DNA of 64,000 bases, from the NCBI RefSeq assembly GCF_017562075.2, contig NC_054082.1, positions 33,077,148 to 33,141,147 of the forward strand. The letters run 5' to 3'. The position numbers and the translations under genes were made by a program. Below, piece by piece: positions 25,927 through 37,138 of this stretch. The notes beneath the pieces are model-generated. The model saw nothing but the letters and a program-made list of their open reading frames with translations. It was not told where the DNA came from and searched no databases. Origin of the DNA: Anopheles merus (Eukaryota > Arthropoda > Insecta > Diptera > Culicidae). How positions within the stretch are numbered: the stretch's first letter is position 1; each line of letters begins with the position of its first letter.

Positions 25927-27447
25927 ATGAATGTTCTGGAGCAGTTCAAAGCGACACCCCTGACGCTCACCAAACTCCCTGCATCCTTCATCGAAGCAAA
26001 TCCAACCGAAAGCGGACAAGTGGTAAGAGCTTGCAATAGGAAAAGAAGGGGATTAGAACGGACCCCATTTTTTTAATCATTCCGTGTTTGCTTTTGTCTG
26101 TTTGCAGCCTTCGGATCATCTGCAGAGCACCACACGGCAACCATTCGGGTCGAGCAATGTGTACAAAACAAGCATTCTTCACTACCGCGTCCTGGCCGAA
26201 GGGGACGATGTTAAGACAGTGTATGAGGTCGCAATAAAGCTTCCACCGGTGAGCTGAACACGTGCTTTATCAATCGAAAACACGCTCTAACAAATGTCTG
26301 AATATTTTTATTGTTTTTGCAGAATATGGAAGAGGAATATTTCCCCGGTGATGCAATCGGCATCCTCACCTACAACCTGGCCAGCGAAGTGGACTACGTG
26401 CTGGACCGGTTGCATCTGCTCGAATCGGCCGACCAAACGTACGAAGTGAAGCTGGCGAAACCGGTCAAGAAGAAAAACCCCGAGCTTCCCCACTACGTGC
26501 CGAAGTACGTCACGCCGCGGCGCCTCCTGTCGGAGTGCTTGGATATTCGAATTACGCCGCGCAAAGGGTTGCTTCAGGCCATGGCCAGTTGTACGGCGGA
26601 CGAGTGTGAAAAACGGTTGCTCGAAATCCTAGCCTCGAAGGAGGGTTCTAACCTGTACAATGAGCTGATTCTGAAGAACGAAATGAACTTCCTGCACGTG
26701 CTCAAGTACGTCGCCACGTGTAAACCTCCGCTAGCGATGCTGATTGAGCATCTGCCACGGCTCCAGGCACGCCCGTACTCGATAGCGAGCTACGGACGGG
26801 AGAACCACATTCGCATCGCGTTTGCAATGCTGAACGATGGGCAAGTTGGTATTACGACGCACATGCTCGAGAGCAAGCTGCTGCATCCGGGCAAGTGGGA
26901 TAAGTATCTGTACATGTATCTGCGGCAGCTGAAGCCCGTCTTTAACTATCGCGAGGAGGATCTCGAGCGGAACATTATCATGATCGGACCCGGGACGGGT
27001 ATTACGCCGTACATTGGCTTCCTGGAGTATCGCAAGCAGGCGAAGGGTGGCTCCACCCGGAAGACGAAAATGGGTTCGGCCTGGTTGCTGACCAGCTGCC
27101 GGTACCAGGACCGCAACTATCTCTACGAGAACGAACTGAAGGGTTTCATGCAGGCCGGTGTGTTGGATCGATTGCATGTGGCGTCGTCTCGGGACGAGGA
27201 CAGCCAGTACAAGTACGTGCAGGACATTATCGAGGATAGGAAGGAGGAGCTGGTCGAGCTGCTGCTTGACGATGCCACCAAGCTGTACCTCTGCGGGGAG
27301 GGGCGCACCATGTTGCCCCGCATTCAGGACACGATAGTGACGTGCATGAGCAAGGTAAAGTCTATGCCGAAATCGGAAGCGGCCGATCTGCTGGCGGAGT
27401 ATCGAAAGTCGGGCAAGTATCTGTACTACTCGATGATTCGATACTGA
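25927..27447 (+). CDS. MTRR-like FAD/NADPH reductase lacking flavodoxin domain (paralog A)
   Basis: Three exons: 25927-26022, 26108-26248 and 26323-27447; introns of 85 and 74 bp, all phase 0; 453 residues. The sequence follows the C-terminal half of methionine synthase reductase. It begins at the linker (LTLTKLPASF), then the FAD/connecting domain (FPGDAIGIL, CLDIRITPRKG, IEHLPRLQARPYSIAS with RPYS near 229-232), then the NADPH-binding domain (IGPGTGITPYIGF near 300-311, SCRYQDRNYLY near 337, YLCGEGR near 401). No FMN flavodoxin domain precedes it. MTRR normally reactivates cobalamin-dependent methionine synthase by passing electrons NADPH-FAD-FMN. Here the CGD aspartate is Glu and the C-terminal aromatic residue next to FAD is not Trp (tail YYSMIRY). 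A tandem paralog lies at 29252. Cytosolic flavoprotein is inferred; the electron acceptor is unknown. Confidence 0.88.
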
Positions 27448-27541
27448 TACGGGTAGATTCACCCCTATGTGTAGAAAAGTCATTGCATGTATAAAAACAG
27501 AAAATCCCATATTTATAACTGACAACCGCTGATTAGTTTTT

Positions 27542-27547
27542 AATAAA
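27542..27547 (+). terminator. Poly(A) signal of MTRR-like paralog A
   Basis: AATAAA 95 bp after the TGA at 27445-27447, with GT-rich sequence following (27563-27584). It ends the gene before the convergent CCDC137 homologue. Confidence 0.75.
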
Positions 27548-27711
27548 CGATTTCGGACGTTCTAGTGTCTGTCAATGTTGGGTTGTTTACCAATACCATT
27601 TACCCATTGCCGTTGAAAATGTTAATTAGAATCGGATTTGATACCAAAGTAAGTAACATACCTGAGCATAGGAAAACCGTCGGAAAGCGTCGGCTTCAGG
27701 CGTACCTCTAT

Positions 27712-27717
27712 TTTATT
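27712..27717 (-). terminator. Poly(A) signal overlapping the CCDC137 stop codon
   Basis: The minus-strand sequence CAATAAAATAG contains both the stop TAA (27715-27713) and AATAAA (27717-27712). If used, the 3' UTR is only about 10-30 nt. Confidence 0.6.
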
Positions 27718-28774
27718 GCTTCACTTTCTTCTTCAACTGCCGGTACATTTCTATGACATTTTGCTGTTCCCGTTCAATCTTCATTCTCGCCGCGATCGGT
27801 AGCTTCTTGCGCTTTCCTTTGAGATCTACTTTCGTTTCTTTTTCCTTCTTTTTGGACGATTTCTTCAGCACCGGCTCCTCTTCCTCTGCTTGTTTTTGTC
27901 CAAGCAATGAGCTCAGCAGCAGACTTTTGCTTCCAGGCTGAAAAGGCAAGAGAAACAACGATTATTTCAAACGATACTCTTTTGCCGTGTGAATATTGCT
28001 CAACCTACCCGTGGTGCACCTTCCCTGGTGGCTCGCCGGGGTAGTGTGTGCAGTGATGGCGGTTCCTTTACTACCTCGCCGAACGGCACCCGTTCGTACT
28101 GGAACTCTTTCAGCAGCAGATCTTCCTCCTCTCGTCGTCGTTCTAGCGCTTTCTGCTTCTTCAGTGCCTTCTGTTCCGCTAACTGCGCTTTGCGCGTTTT
28201 GGCAGCATCGGCCGCCTTACTTTTCCTCGCCCCAGTCTTGCCCGAGCTTTCATCGCTTATTTTTTGCAACATACCATCCACCTCGATGCCCTTCCGTTTG
28301 ACTACTCGAATTGCTCCGGATTTGTCATCGTGCTCCACCTCCACGCCAAATTTGGTACCAATCCGGGCCTCTACCTCGCGGTCCTCCTGCACCCTTCCGA
28401 CACGGTTCAGGAACGCCTCCTCCGATTCCCGGGGACGCTTTTCGATTACCGTGCTGCCTATGCGTAGTTTTGACTTTTGCTTTGAACGGCTGGTCTTTTG
28501 ATTTGGCTGGCTGGCTTCATTGGCCATGGCCATGAATCGCTTGAAACGGTTCGACACTTCTTGCACATCGTGTTCCTTCGGTGGATTGTTTATCTTATCT
28601 TTCATGCTGCCAAGTGGGATGGAAACGAAATCAATGTAAATTCATCGTTTATTAACAAAATGCGTTGTTGTTTACTTACGAAGCTTCCTTCTCGGCGAGC
28701 CGTTTCAGCGGATCACGAACACCATGCCGCTTTGGAACTGGGATTTTACGATGCGTTGGCCCAAATCGTCCCAT
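27713..28774 (-). CDS. CCDC137 homologue (nucleolar/nuclear basic coiled-coil protein)
   Basis: Three exons: 28774-28680, 28606-28009 and 27937-27713 (stop TAA); phases agree and the product is 305 residues. The first exon encodes MGRFGPTHRKIPVPKRHG followed by VRDPLKRLAEKEAS. The body is Lys/Arg/Glu-rich and matches the CCDC137 layout: RESEEAFLNRVGRVQEDREV, then a basic Ala/Lys coiled coil, then the family signature FGEVVKEPPSLHTLPRRA, and a C-terminal IEREQQNVIEMYRQLKK. Mammalian CCDC137 (RaRF) is a nucleolar protein that sequesters retinoic-acid receptor; what the insect protein does is not established, and a ribosome-biogenesis-type role is only a guess. It is convergent with paralog A and divergent from paralog B (478 bp between start codons). 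Confidence 0.85.
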
Positions 28775-29251
28775 TCTGCAGCAGATATATTGGAATTTTG
28801 TCTGTACGAATCGAAGTAATTGGGTTCAAATTGAGTTTATGACTGTTTGGAACAGTTTTATCAAGCAAACGAGTCCACTTGTTGGCTCTTCTCGGGAAAG
28901 CAGTTTATCAACAACATTGCACCGCATGCGAGCGAGGACTGCCATCTTTGACAATTTGCAACGAATAACGCGTGCTGGCAACACTTCTCTTTTCAAATTT
29001 CCCTACCGCACGAATTTTCATCGATGCAAAGAACATTATCAAACCCTATGAGTTGATTTAAATATAGGTATTTAGATACCATTAGATTTATTTCAAAGAG
29101 TTTTTCACAAAAAATAGATGACAAAGTGTTGCAATGCAAAGCGATGATCGGTACATACTGGCAACACTGATCATGGTTTGACAGGCAACGTGGTTTTGTT
29201 TTGTTTACGTTTTCTAGCCGTAAATCCGCCCGACCATTCCAAACTTGCACC
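28775..29251. promoter_or_regulatory. Divergent promoter region between CCDC137 and MTRR-like paralog B
   Basis: 477 bp separates the two start codons. There is no TATA box at a suitable place on either strand. The compact head-to-head arrangement suggests a shared or back-to-back promoter. This is positional inference only. Confidence 0.45.
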
Positions 29252-30735
29252 ATGTCTACGGAAATTTTGCTAGAATTTGAAGGAAAAAAGTTAACGCTTC
29301 CCGCTCTACCATCTACTTACATCGTCTTGGAAGAAAATACAGTAAATATTCGCTCTTGCCGTAAATATTTCCAGCACCTTATTCAATCTGTTCCATCTGT
29401 TTCACAGGACCATGCCCCACTGCCGGTAGCTCACCTGCAAGCGAATGTGACTCAACCCTTTGGAGCGAGCAATGTTCTGGAAGCTTGTGTTTCTAATCTC
29501 ACGACCATTGTTGAAGGTGAAGATGTGAAAACTGTGCACGATTTAACATTAAGCTATCCGCCTGACACAGCCCATCGACATTGGCCGGGTGACACGATTG
29601 GAATTTTATCCTACAACACGGATGCCGACGTCGAGTTCCTGCTTGCCCGGTTGAATCTACTGTCCAAAGGTGATGTCGTTTGCAAAGTAGGTATCGACCA
29701 AAACACAACGAAAAAAGCTGCCAAGGTTCCGGCGTTTGTGCCTGCTGTAATCAGTTATCGACGGCTGATAAAGGAGTGTTTGGATCTGCATGCAGTTCCC
29801 AAGAAGGTAAGTGCAGTAGTGCCGCAAATACCTTAAACTTTAGCGAACCATTAAAACTATTGGAAATCGCATTGCAGCTTCTGATTCGTTCGCTAACACC
29901 ATTCACTACGAACGACGACGATCGCCGCTTTCTGGAAATTTTATGCTCCAAAGAGGGAAACGCTGCATACGAGCAGACCGTTCAGAAGGGAAAAGGAATC
30001 ATCTCACTGCTTCAACTAGTACCGTCCTGTCGTCCAACGGTCGCATTGCTAATAGAGCACCTTCCAAGGCTCATGCCACGACCCTACTCGATAGCCAATG
30101 CTTACCGCGAAGGGGCCAGTCCAACAACGGTACGATTTATCTTCTCGCACAATGCAGAAAATCCTGGAATTACCACCTCGCACCTAAGAGCGTTAAGTAA
30201 AGGAGCGACGGTATACTTCTATTTCCGCCAGAGCAGTGCCTTTGTCTACGAGCAGCGCGATCTAAGGCGAAACATTATAATGATAGGAACAGGCACGGGA
30301 ATGTCACCGTATCTGTCCTTCCTTCAGCTGCGTGCAGACGCCCGCGCCCGGGGCGAAGCGCTTGGTCGAGCCGAATTGATCGTGGGATTTCGCTATCGAG
30401 ACCGTGGCTACCTCTGCAAGGCAGAAGTTGAAGAGTATCTGGAAACGGGCGCGTTAGACGCGTGCTATGAAGCTTTTTCACGCGATCCCAACGCACGGCA
30501 TAAGTATGTGCAAAGCCAGATGAAGGAAAATGGTACGAAAATCGTTGAAAACATCCATAACCCACACGCGACGCTGTACGTGTGTGGTGATTCGAAGGTT
30601 CTTTTGCCGCAGATAACGGAAACCGTGATCGACATCCTTGCCGAAGCACCGGGAGCAGAGGACAGGGATGCGATCAAGACATTGATTGGTAGGCTAAAGA
30701 AGGAGGGTAAATATCGCGAAGATGTTTGGCTGTGA
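29252..30735 (+). CDS. MTRR-like FAD/NADPH reductase lacking flavodoxin domain (paralog B)
   Basis: Exons 29252-29341, 29408-29806 and 29878-30735; introns of 66 and 71 bp, phase 0; 448 residues. It begins MSTEILLEFEGKKLTLPALP, directly in the MTRR linker. It continues with WPGDTIGILSYN, IEHLPRLMPRPYSIAN (RPYS near 231), IGTGTGMSPYLSFLQ near 300, GFRYRDRGYL near 333, YVCGDSK near 399 and a C-terminal EDVWL. The final Trp (residue 447) and the CGD Asp are kept, as in human MTRR, but the usual GCR cysteine is Phe. Exon layout matches paralog A at the first intron; A lacks the second coding intron and B lacks A's second, so each has one of its own. No FMN domain can be fitted upstream because CCDC137 starts 478 bp away. 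Function is inferred from the family; the partner is unknown. Confidence 0.88.
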
Positions 30736-30760
30736 AGAGATAGCTTAAAGCATAATGGCA

Positions 30761-30766
30761 AATAAA
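30761..30766 (+). terminator. Poly(A) signal of MTRR-like paralog B, followed by a hairpin
   Basis: AATAAA 26 bp after the stop codon. Immediately downstream, 30770-30787 is a perfect inverted repeat, TAGCTCCA-AC-TGGAGCTA. The hairpin would lie at or just past the cleavage site. Confidence 0.7.
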
Positions 30767-30789
30767 TTCTAGCTCCAACTGGAGCTATA

Positions 30790-33700
30790 TTTTTGCAAAA
30801 AGATAAATTTGCAGACCAACTTACCAGTGATGTGATATGCTTCTACTTCTTGCGATTCGGACTTTCGGATGGTTTTACACTGTGTAATAACAAAAAAACC
30901 GTGCTACATCGTCCTATCACAAACTATATTCTATACATAAAACGTTTAACAATATTGCCAAAAAAAGTACTACAAAAATGTCCAGTATCGAATGCTATTT
31001 ACGTGTGTGAATGGTTGTGCATGGTTGTGGTTGTTACGTTCGTTGGAACAAAAAGAAAGAAGGAAAATACTTCAAAAACGTCCATAGCTAATACCGAATA
31101 ATATCCTATCACACCGTCGTTATTCGTTTCGCACTTTCATTTACACCGACTAATGCTGCAAAAGAATGTTGTAATTCAATGTCCCCAAAGATCATCACCA
31201 CTGCATCATTCCTACTAAATGCTTGATACATATGCAGTTGTGCTTGGCAGCACAACACAAAGTGCGCTTGGTAATGTAATGTGGCTCCTTCCTCCTACCT
31301 GGTTACACTCACACACACTTTTCTTAACCTTGTAATACGTATAAAAATACATGCGCTTTTTATATTAAAAAAAAAAACAAATAGCATTGAAAAGCATTTA
31401 CCGCATTGGTGCGAATGTTTGTCCATCAGATACGAATTAAAAAAAAAAGAAGCAAGCTTTCTCGCTGTAAGTGCCCTAGGTAGAGTACCCTTTCGTTATC
31501 GGTCGGGCTGGATTGATTGTGATGGTTTGTTTGCCAGGACTATGTACCTATTTACACTATTAAAACAGCAACAGAAACGCGTGCTGCCGATTTGTTGCCC
31601 ACAATGGATGCATTTCGATTAAATGGAAATCAATACCTCTCCGTCCCTCTGCTATGTACAAAATGTAGTAATAGTAATTCAAACACGCACCCCTAAACAA
31701 TACTTCTTTTCCCAAATGTTTTCCACTTTCTGGCGGCTGCTAACCGACCGACCTTCTCAATGCACACGCAAAACAAATGGGCCGCCCCACTACAATCTGC
31801 TGGACGGTAATTCTCCGATCGTCAAACCCTAAATATGGCCTGGGATAGTGTTACACTGTACATGGACGATGCAGATGCAGACGCTCTTCCTTTCTTTAAA
31901 TTCATAAGAGACGCAAGAAGTTCACGTGGTTGAGTACAGTGTCAAGTATCAGACCACGTAACGTCTCTATCAGGGCCTAATATGTAACACGGGCGATGGC
32001 TAGGCACTTTGGAGCGGGCGTCACGCGGAAGACGTTAGCAATTCGATTCATGTTAGTTCCTTCTGGAGGTTTTTCGATGGCGTTTATGCGAAACATGTGC
32101 TACATATGGTGTTGCGTGGTGTATTGTTGCGGCGTTGGGAGTTTTTCGGCTTCCTCGTGTGGCTTTACAAGCTGGTGTGAGTGTGCACGATCGGGAAACC
32201 CCCTTGCCTGAAAGTGGTCCAACACCCGCAACAGCAGCGTCCACAAATACTGTTCAAGGCAATCAACTTGCGCGCGCTGACTGCGGGGAATGAGCTCAAG
32301 CCTTGCTTGAGCACCTCACACACTGCCAGCCAAATGATGGCTGCCCTTCGGCTATATTAAAACATTATTGTGTTTCATGGATTAAGGCTACGCACGGTTC
32401 ACGCATCACGGGTCTACCACCTTCTACTAAGAGAGTCTTGCCATAGGATGCACCAATGCATCAGATTAAGACACCGTCCACACCACCGCCCAACAGATCG
32501 CATTCCTAAGAGTGCGAATTCATGTCCGTCCTGCTGATAAGAAGCAACCGGAAGTGTCCGTAACGTAACGTGATTCTCTCTGCTGTGATACGCGGGAAGG
32601 TGTAGCTCACACCTCGCAGTGCTTCCGAAAGGAAATGGAGAGTTCATTTGTTCAGCACCTCGCCCCACACACACACTGTCAAAAGACACTCCCTCTCTGA
32701 TGGGATGCGGTGCAACTGTATGTAATCTGCTGTGCTCGGTTAGTGAAGAGGGGGAGGGGGCTTGCATACTTGTGTTATCTGATAACGATTGATAAATGGC
32801 ATCGCACAAATCGACACACGGTGCACGCTTGGTCAGGTTAAGAGAGATGGGTTTACGAAATTGAAGAAAAATGCCAATAAATGTATTACCCATCCATCCT
32901 ACTGCTGGGGGTCTTGCATAGTGTGTACACCCACTGGGAATGACAAACGCATTATTCGTGCGAGCGCGATCAACACTTCAACCAAGCCGGAAGTGTGAAT
33001 TTATCCTGCCCGATTTACACACCCGGTTGACACTTCCTTCATCGCGCACGGCGACCTCCCTAAAGAAACACAACCGGTACAATATTACAATAGTACGATT
33101 GGAGAGCTTTGTTGGTGTTTCAGGGAGTACTGGAATCCCAACACATTGAGGTAGAGGTAGCAGCATAAGGTCAAATTAATTTATCTCATCACCAAGATAC
33201 GCGGGGGTACACTACTGTCGTAAAGATTCTCGCCTGCTTTTTGAGGGTTTCGTGAGACGGAAGTGGGTCGGGTACCACCATCACCATCATCATCATCATC
33301 AGGGCCATACGGTGCCGTAACCGTCCGTTTCGATAGACATCGAGTGCTTACACACTCTCCACCAGCTACAGTAGCTTCCTCCCCGCAGCACGTGGTGTCA
33401 GCTTGGTGTACACCGATCGCTGTGATTATCGCTGCCGCGAGGCGTGAAACATTAAAGCACCGGTTTTTGTTTTTGTTTTTTCAAAGCGCACCATGTAATC
33501 AGCATGCCATGCAATTGTTTTGTGCTAGCAAACGGTGTAAAAAGAAGAATCGTTCTTCACCTGCCATCGTCGGACCGGTTAGGCCGGTGAGGATAGAGTG
33601 TGCGCGCAATTTTGTTTATTTAAAGCTAAACAAAGGCCCCAAAAGGGAACAGTTTATTTACCAGAAAAAAAAACTCTATACAAATAAAAGCAATACTTTA

Positions 33701-36700
33701 TGCCCTGCATATGTCAGAAGTTGATCTTCTTTTCCTTTCCTAACAGTGGCACGGTGATTGTTCTCTCGGTCAAGGCCCACCACCGCAGTTAACCTCCACT
33801 TCTCTTCAAACGATATTCGAACCGAGTACCCTCACTCATAAATTGAACATTGGTAGCATTGCATCCCCGGTACATTGTATTTACATTTCTTTACAGCACC
33901 AGCACCAACACATGCGCTATTCTAAGAACACGAGAAGATGGGGAAACCGATCGCTCAAAACCACCCTCCTCACGGCAAGATTGAATTTCTCACCTTCAAC
34001 CTTCCACCCGTGATTGTGCACATCTTTATCAGCGTGTTGTTGCTGCTACCGAGGGGGGATCTGAATAGTGTTGTGGATTTAATTCATTTGAGAGGGTTGA
34101 GGTGGACGACATCACACACGCCCATGTGTGTACCGTTCGTGTTACAAACGCGATAGTAGGGGAGGACTTTCGGCGGATGAATCATCCACAAATACAGCCA
34201 CAGCTAAAAACCATGCTAAGCGTCGTCTCGAGGCGGTCCCGCCGGTTGGCTGAGTGGACACGGCGCTGTTGTGCTGGTATGTTGAAGAAAGTTGGTGGGT
34301 TTTAATGGTGGTATTTTAGATGAAACGCTAACGATGAGTCATAGGTATAACCGGGAAGGTTTATTCTTACCTTTGGTCCAAACGGTCATGACACTCTCAC
34401 TCTCATGCAGGAGCGGGTGGTTTGGTGCGATTTAAATGGAGCATCAGGTTCGGCGGTAGATGATAGGCGTTTAGTATGTCAGTTTCAATCACGCATTGAT
34501 AAAGGATTGTTCAATTACGGAATTGATAAAGGATTCAAGTATCCAGAGCGGATGATGTTTCAAATATTAAATCCAATACGAAAAACAGGTTACATCTGCA
34601 CATTTGCCTATTCTACTACAGCTTGCGAGAAAACAAGCGAAGCAGTAAGTGGCTCCGAAGGCAGAACGTCCATTAAAGTCAACACTTGTGTGAAGGCAAA
34701 TTATTTTTATAACGCACATAAAACGAGCATAAAAATTCCCTCTTTTTTTGCTTCGGTCGGCCGGGTTTTCTTCATCACATGTATGTCTACCCATGGGCAT
34801 TAGGCATGTCGTCGTGTGTCTGCCCGTCCAGGCGGCAACGGGTAGTAGCACATTATGCTCGTTGCGGTTGCGTTGCTCTTGTGTGTGTGTTTTTGGGAAG
34901 AATTTCAATCCAGCTGGCGACACGATGCGTCGTCGTTTGCCCGAGTCTGCAACGATACGATCCTTTAGGACGTCCACACGGGTGCGATGAACGGTAGCGC
35001 AAAAGGCTAAACCGTGCCATCTTCATCCGGATTTAGGAGGTTTGTTTTGCCTTCACGACGCGTACACAACACAAGACACAAGTTTCCTCTGCTAAAACGA
35101 CTCTCTTGGCGACAAAATCGCATCGTAGTGTTAATGGGACAAGGCAAGAACGCTTCGTACAGCACCGGCGCTCCACCACGACAAAGGCAATACCCAGGGG
35201 GGAATGCTCACTGCAAAAATCTCCGAACCCTGCACCGCGCCGCGCTACCCAAACGTGATTTTCTTCAATGAGATGTAAATTTTAATAGAATAATTCCAGC
35301 CACACACACTCTTTTCTGGACCCGGACAGTGCAGTGCAGAGAAAACAACAGCACCAGAGAGCACTAACTGCACCCGGTTTTCCCTCTCGCTTACACTACA
35401 AGATGCCCAAAGCGCACTTGCAACTGACGATCGAATGCACTTTCTGTGCACGTTCAAACGAGCGCCGTCTACGTGCACGTGCTGTCTCGTTCTACTGCAC
35501 GCAACAAAGCAGTGATGAATGATGCACGCAACCACCACCAACATCATCAATGCATACCATCAGCATCATCGCACGCGTATCAGGCTGCGCTTGAGATGGT
35601 TCGCTGCTCGGTGACTCCTAGTCGAGTTCAACGCCAATACGGGTTTGTGCGGTCGCGCAGGAAGACGACATCGACACCGCTGGAAGAGTCTACTGCTACT
35701 ACCCCACAACGCCAGTCAGTCCGTCTCGCCATCGTCATCATTGCCGAGGCCGTCAAGCGCACGAGCTGGTAAGGGTACAAGAGACTTCCACAATGACACA
35801 TTCGCAGCCAGGGGTTACAGAACAGAACGGAACAAGAAGGGCTGGCGATGGGTTTGCTGCGTTTCCCCGCACCAGACACAACGAAGTTTTATTTCATTTG
35901 CTTGCCTCGTGGCGACGGCGGCCCACTGGCACGGACTTGAGCAGCCCGTCGGTTCCGGCTAATCGCAAGCGACATTATTATCGTTCTGTCTGACCTCTTC
36001 CCCCTTCCCGCAGGCACTCGAACGCGAACAGTATGACAAGGACGCAGCGATTTTCTTTTGCTGTCGCTAGCTCGCTTTTGGTCGCTGCCTTTCATAATTT
36101 CCTTTCATGAGCACGAACGCAAAAGGCAACATAAAAAGCCATCTCATTAGTAAAGCGGATTGTTCCACTCGGCCCGCTACAAAAAACGCACAAAAACGTC
36201 ATTCTATGCTGTGTAATGCACATTTACGATCTTACTACAAACTATCAAATGGCAGTGAACGTTCCCTTTAAATGAAGCTGGATTACACCAAACGACCGAA
36301 CAAAACACGATGGAAAGGAATTTACTTTCTTCGTCCGGAATAGTGGAATGTAATGGAAAATGATCCTGTGTTGCGCCCCTTAGTGCTTATAGTCCATGCC
36401 TAGAATACTGCTGCTTCCTTCACCCTAGATGCACTGCGTGGCTGCAAGGGTTATGCGTGTTGTATGATTGATTGTTCTGTGTCGACGCCAGTGAGCTAAT
36501 ACTCGAATCGAATGCTGCCGTCAACCGTGTTGCACAGTGCCATGCCCCGTGCAGAGCCCTCGCTAACGTTCGACCGCAGTTTGTGCTTATCGCCATCCTC
36601 TACTGCCTGCCTCTCTACCTCACTGACACTGCCCGCTATCGATGTTCCCCCTTCGATCTCGCGCTCGATTCAGCGCATTGCTAGAGTGTGTAAGCTCTAC

Positions 36701-37138
36701 TTTTTCCTTATCTTTAAGCTCGTTGACTATGTGGGGTGTGATTTTGTTGGTCGCGCGCGGCTATGGCGCAACCCTGAGCCGGGGTGTTCGTTTTTACTCC
36801 TCATACTCCCCCGCCCGTCCCCCCTTCTGCTGTCTGCTTTATCAAACACCCCCAAAACCAAATTTTGCACCAATATCGTTCCCGTGCCCCCTTTTGCTGG
36901 TTCTGCTTTCCGGTTTCCCAATCATTCATTCGTCTTCGTTTTTCCCTCGCTTCGCTCACACGAGCGGGGTTAAAAAAGGCACTAAATCTCACAGCCACAT
37001 ACGGCAAAACTGTTCCTACTTTTGACTTGCTTGGTTCCCCCCTCTCCGGTTTTCTAACCCAACCTGCTTCTCCTCGTTACCTGCAACCAGCGCACAGGCA
37101 CGCGGGCACGTTGTGCGCGTGCTTGACGCTCGCTTCCT
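30790..37138. other. 6.3-kb spacer with no recognised gene
   Basis: ORFs are short and without protein-like composition. It contains a small (CAT)n run (33277-33300) and scattered A/T-rich blocks. A minus-strand AATAAA at 35888-35893 is one possible 3' end for Pak3, giving a 3' UTR of about 1.2 kb. No RNA gene or clear transposon was seen. Confidence 0.45.

Noticed and set aside
34330..34400. Minus-strand ATG followed by a GTAAGAAT donor near 34370
   Set aside because: A possible tiny exon (six codons) but with no partner exon, promoter or conserved peptide in reach.
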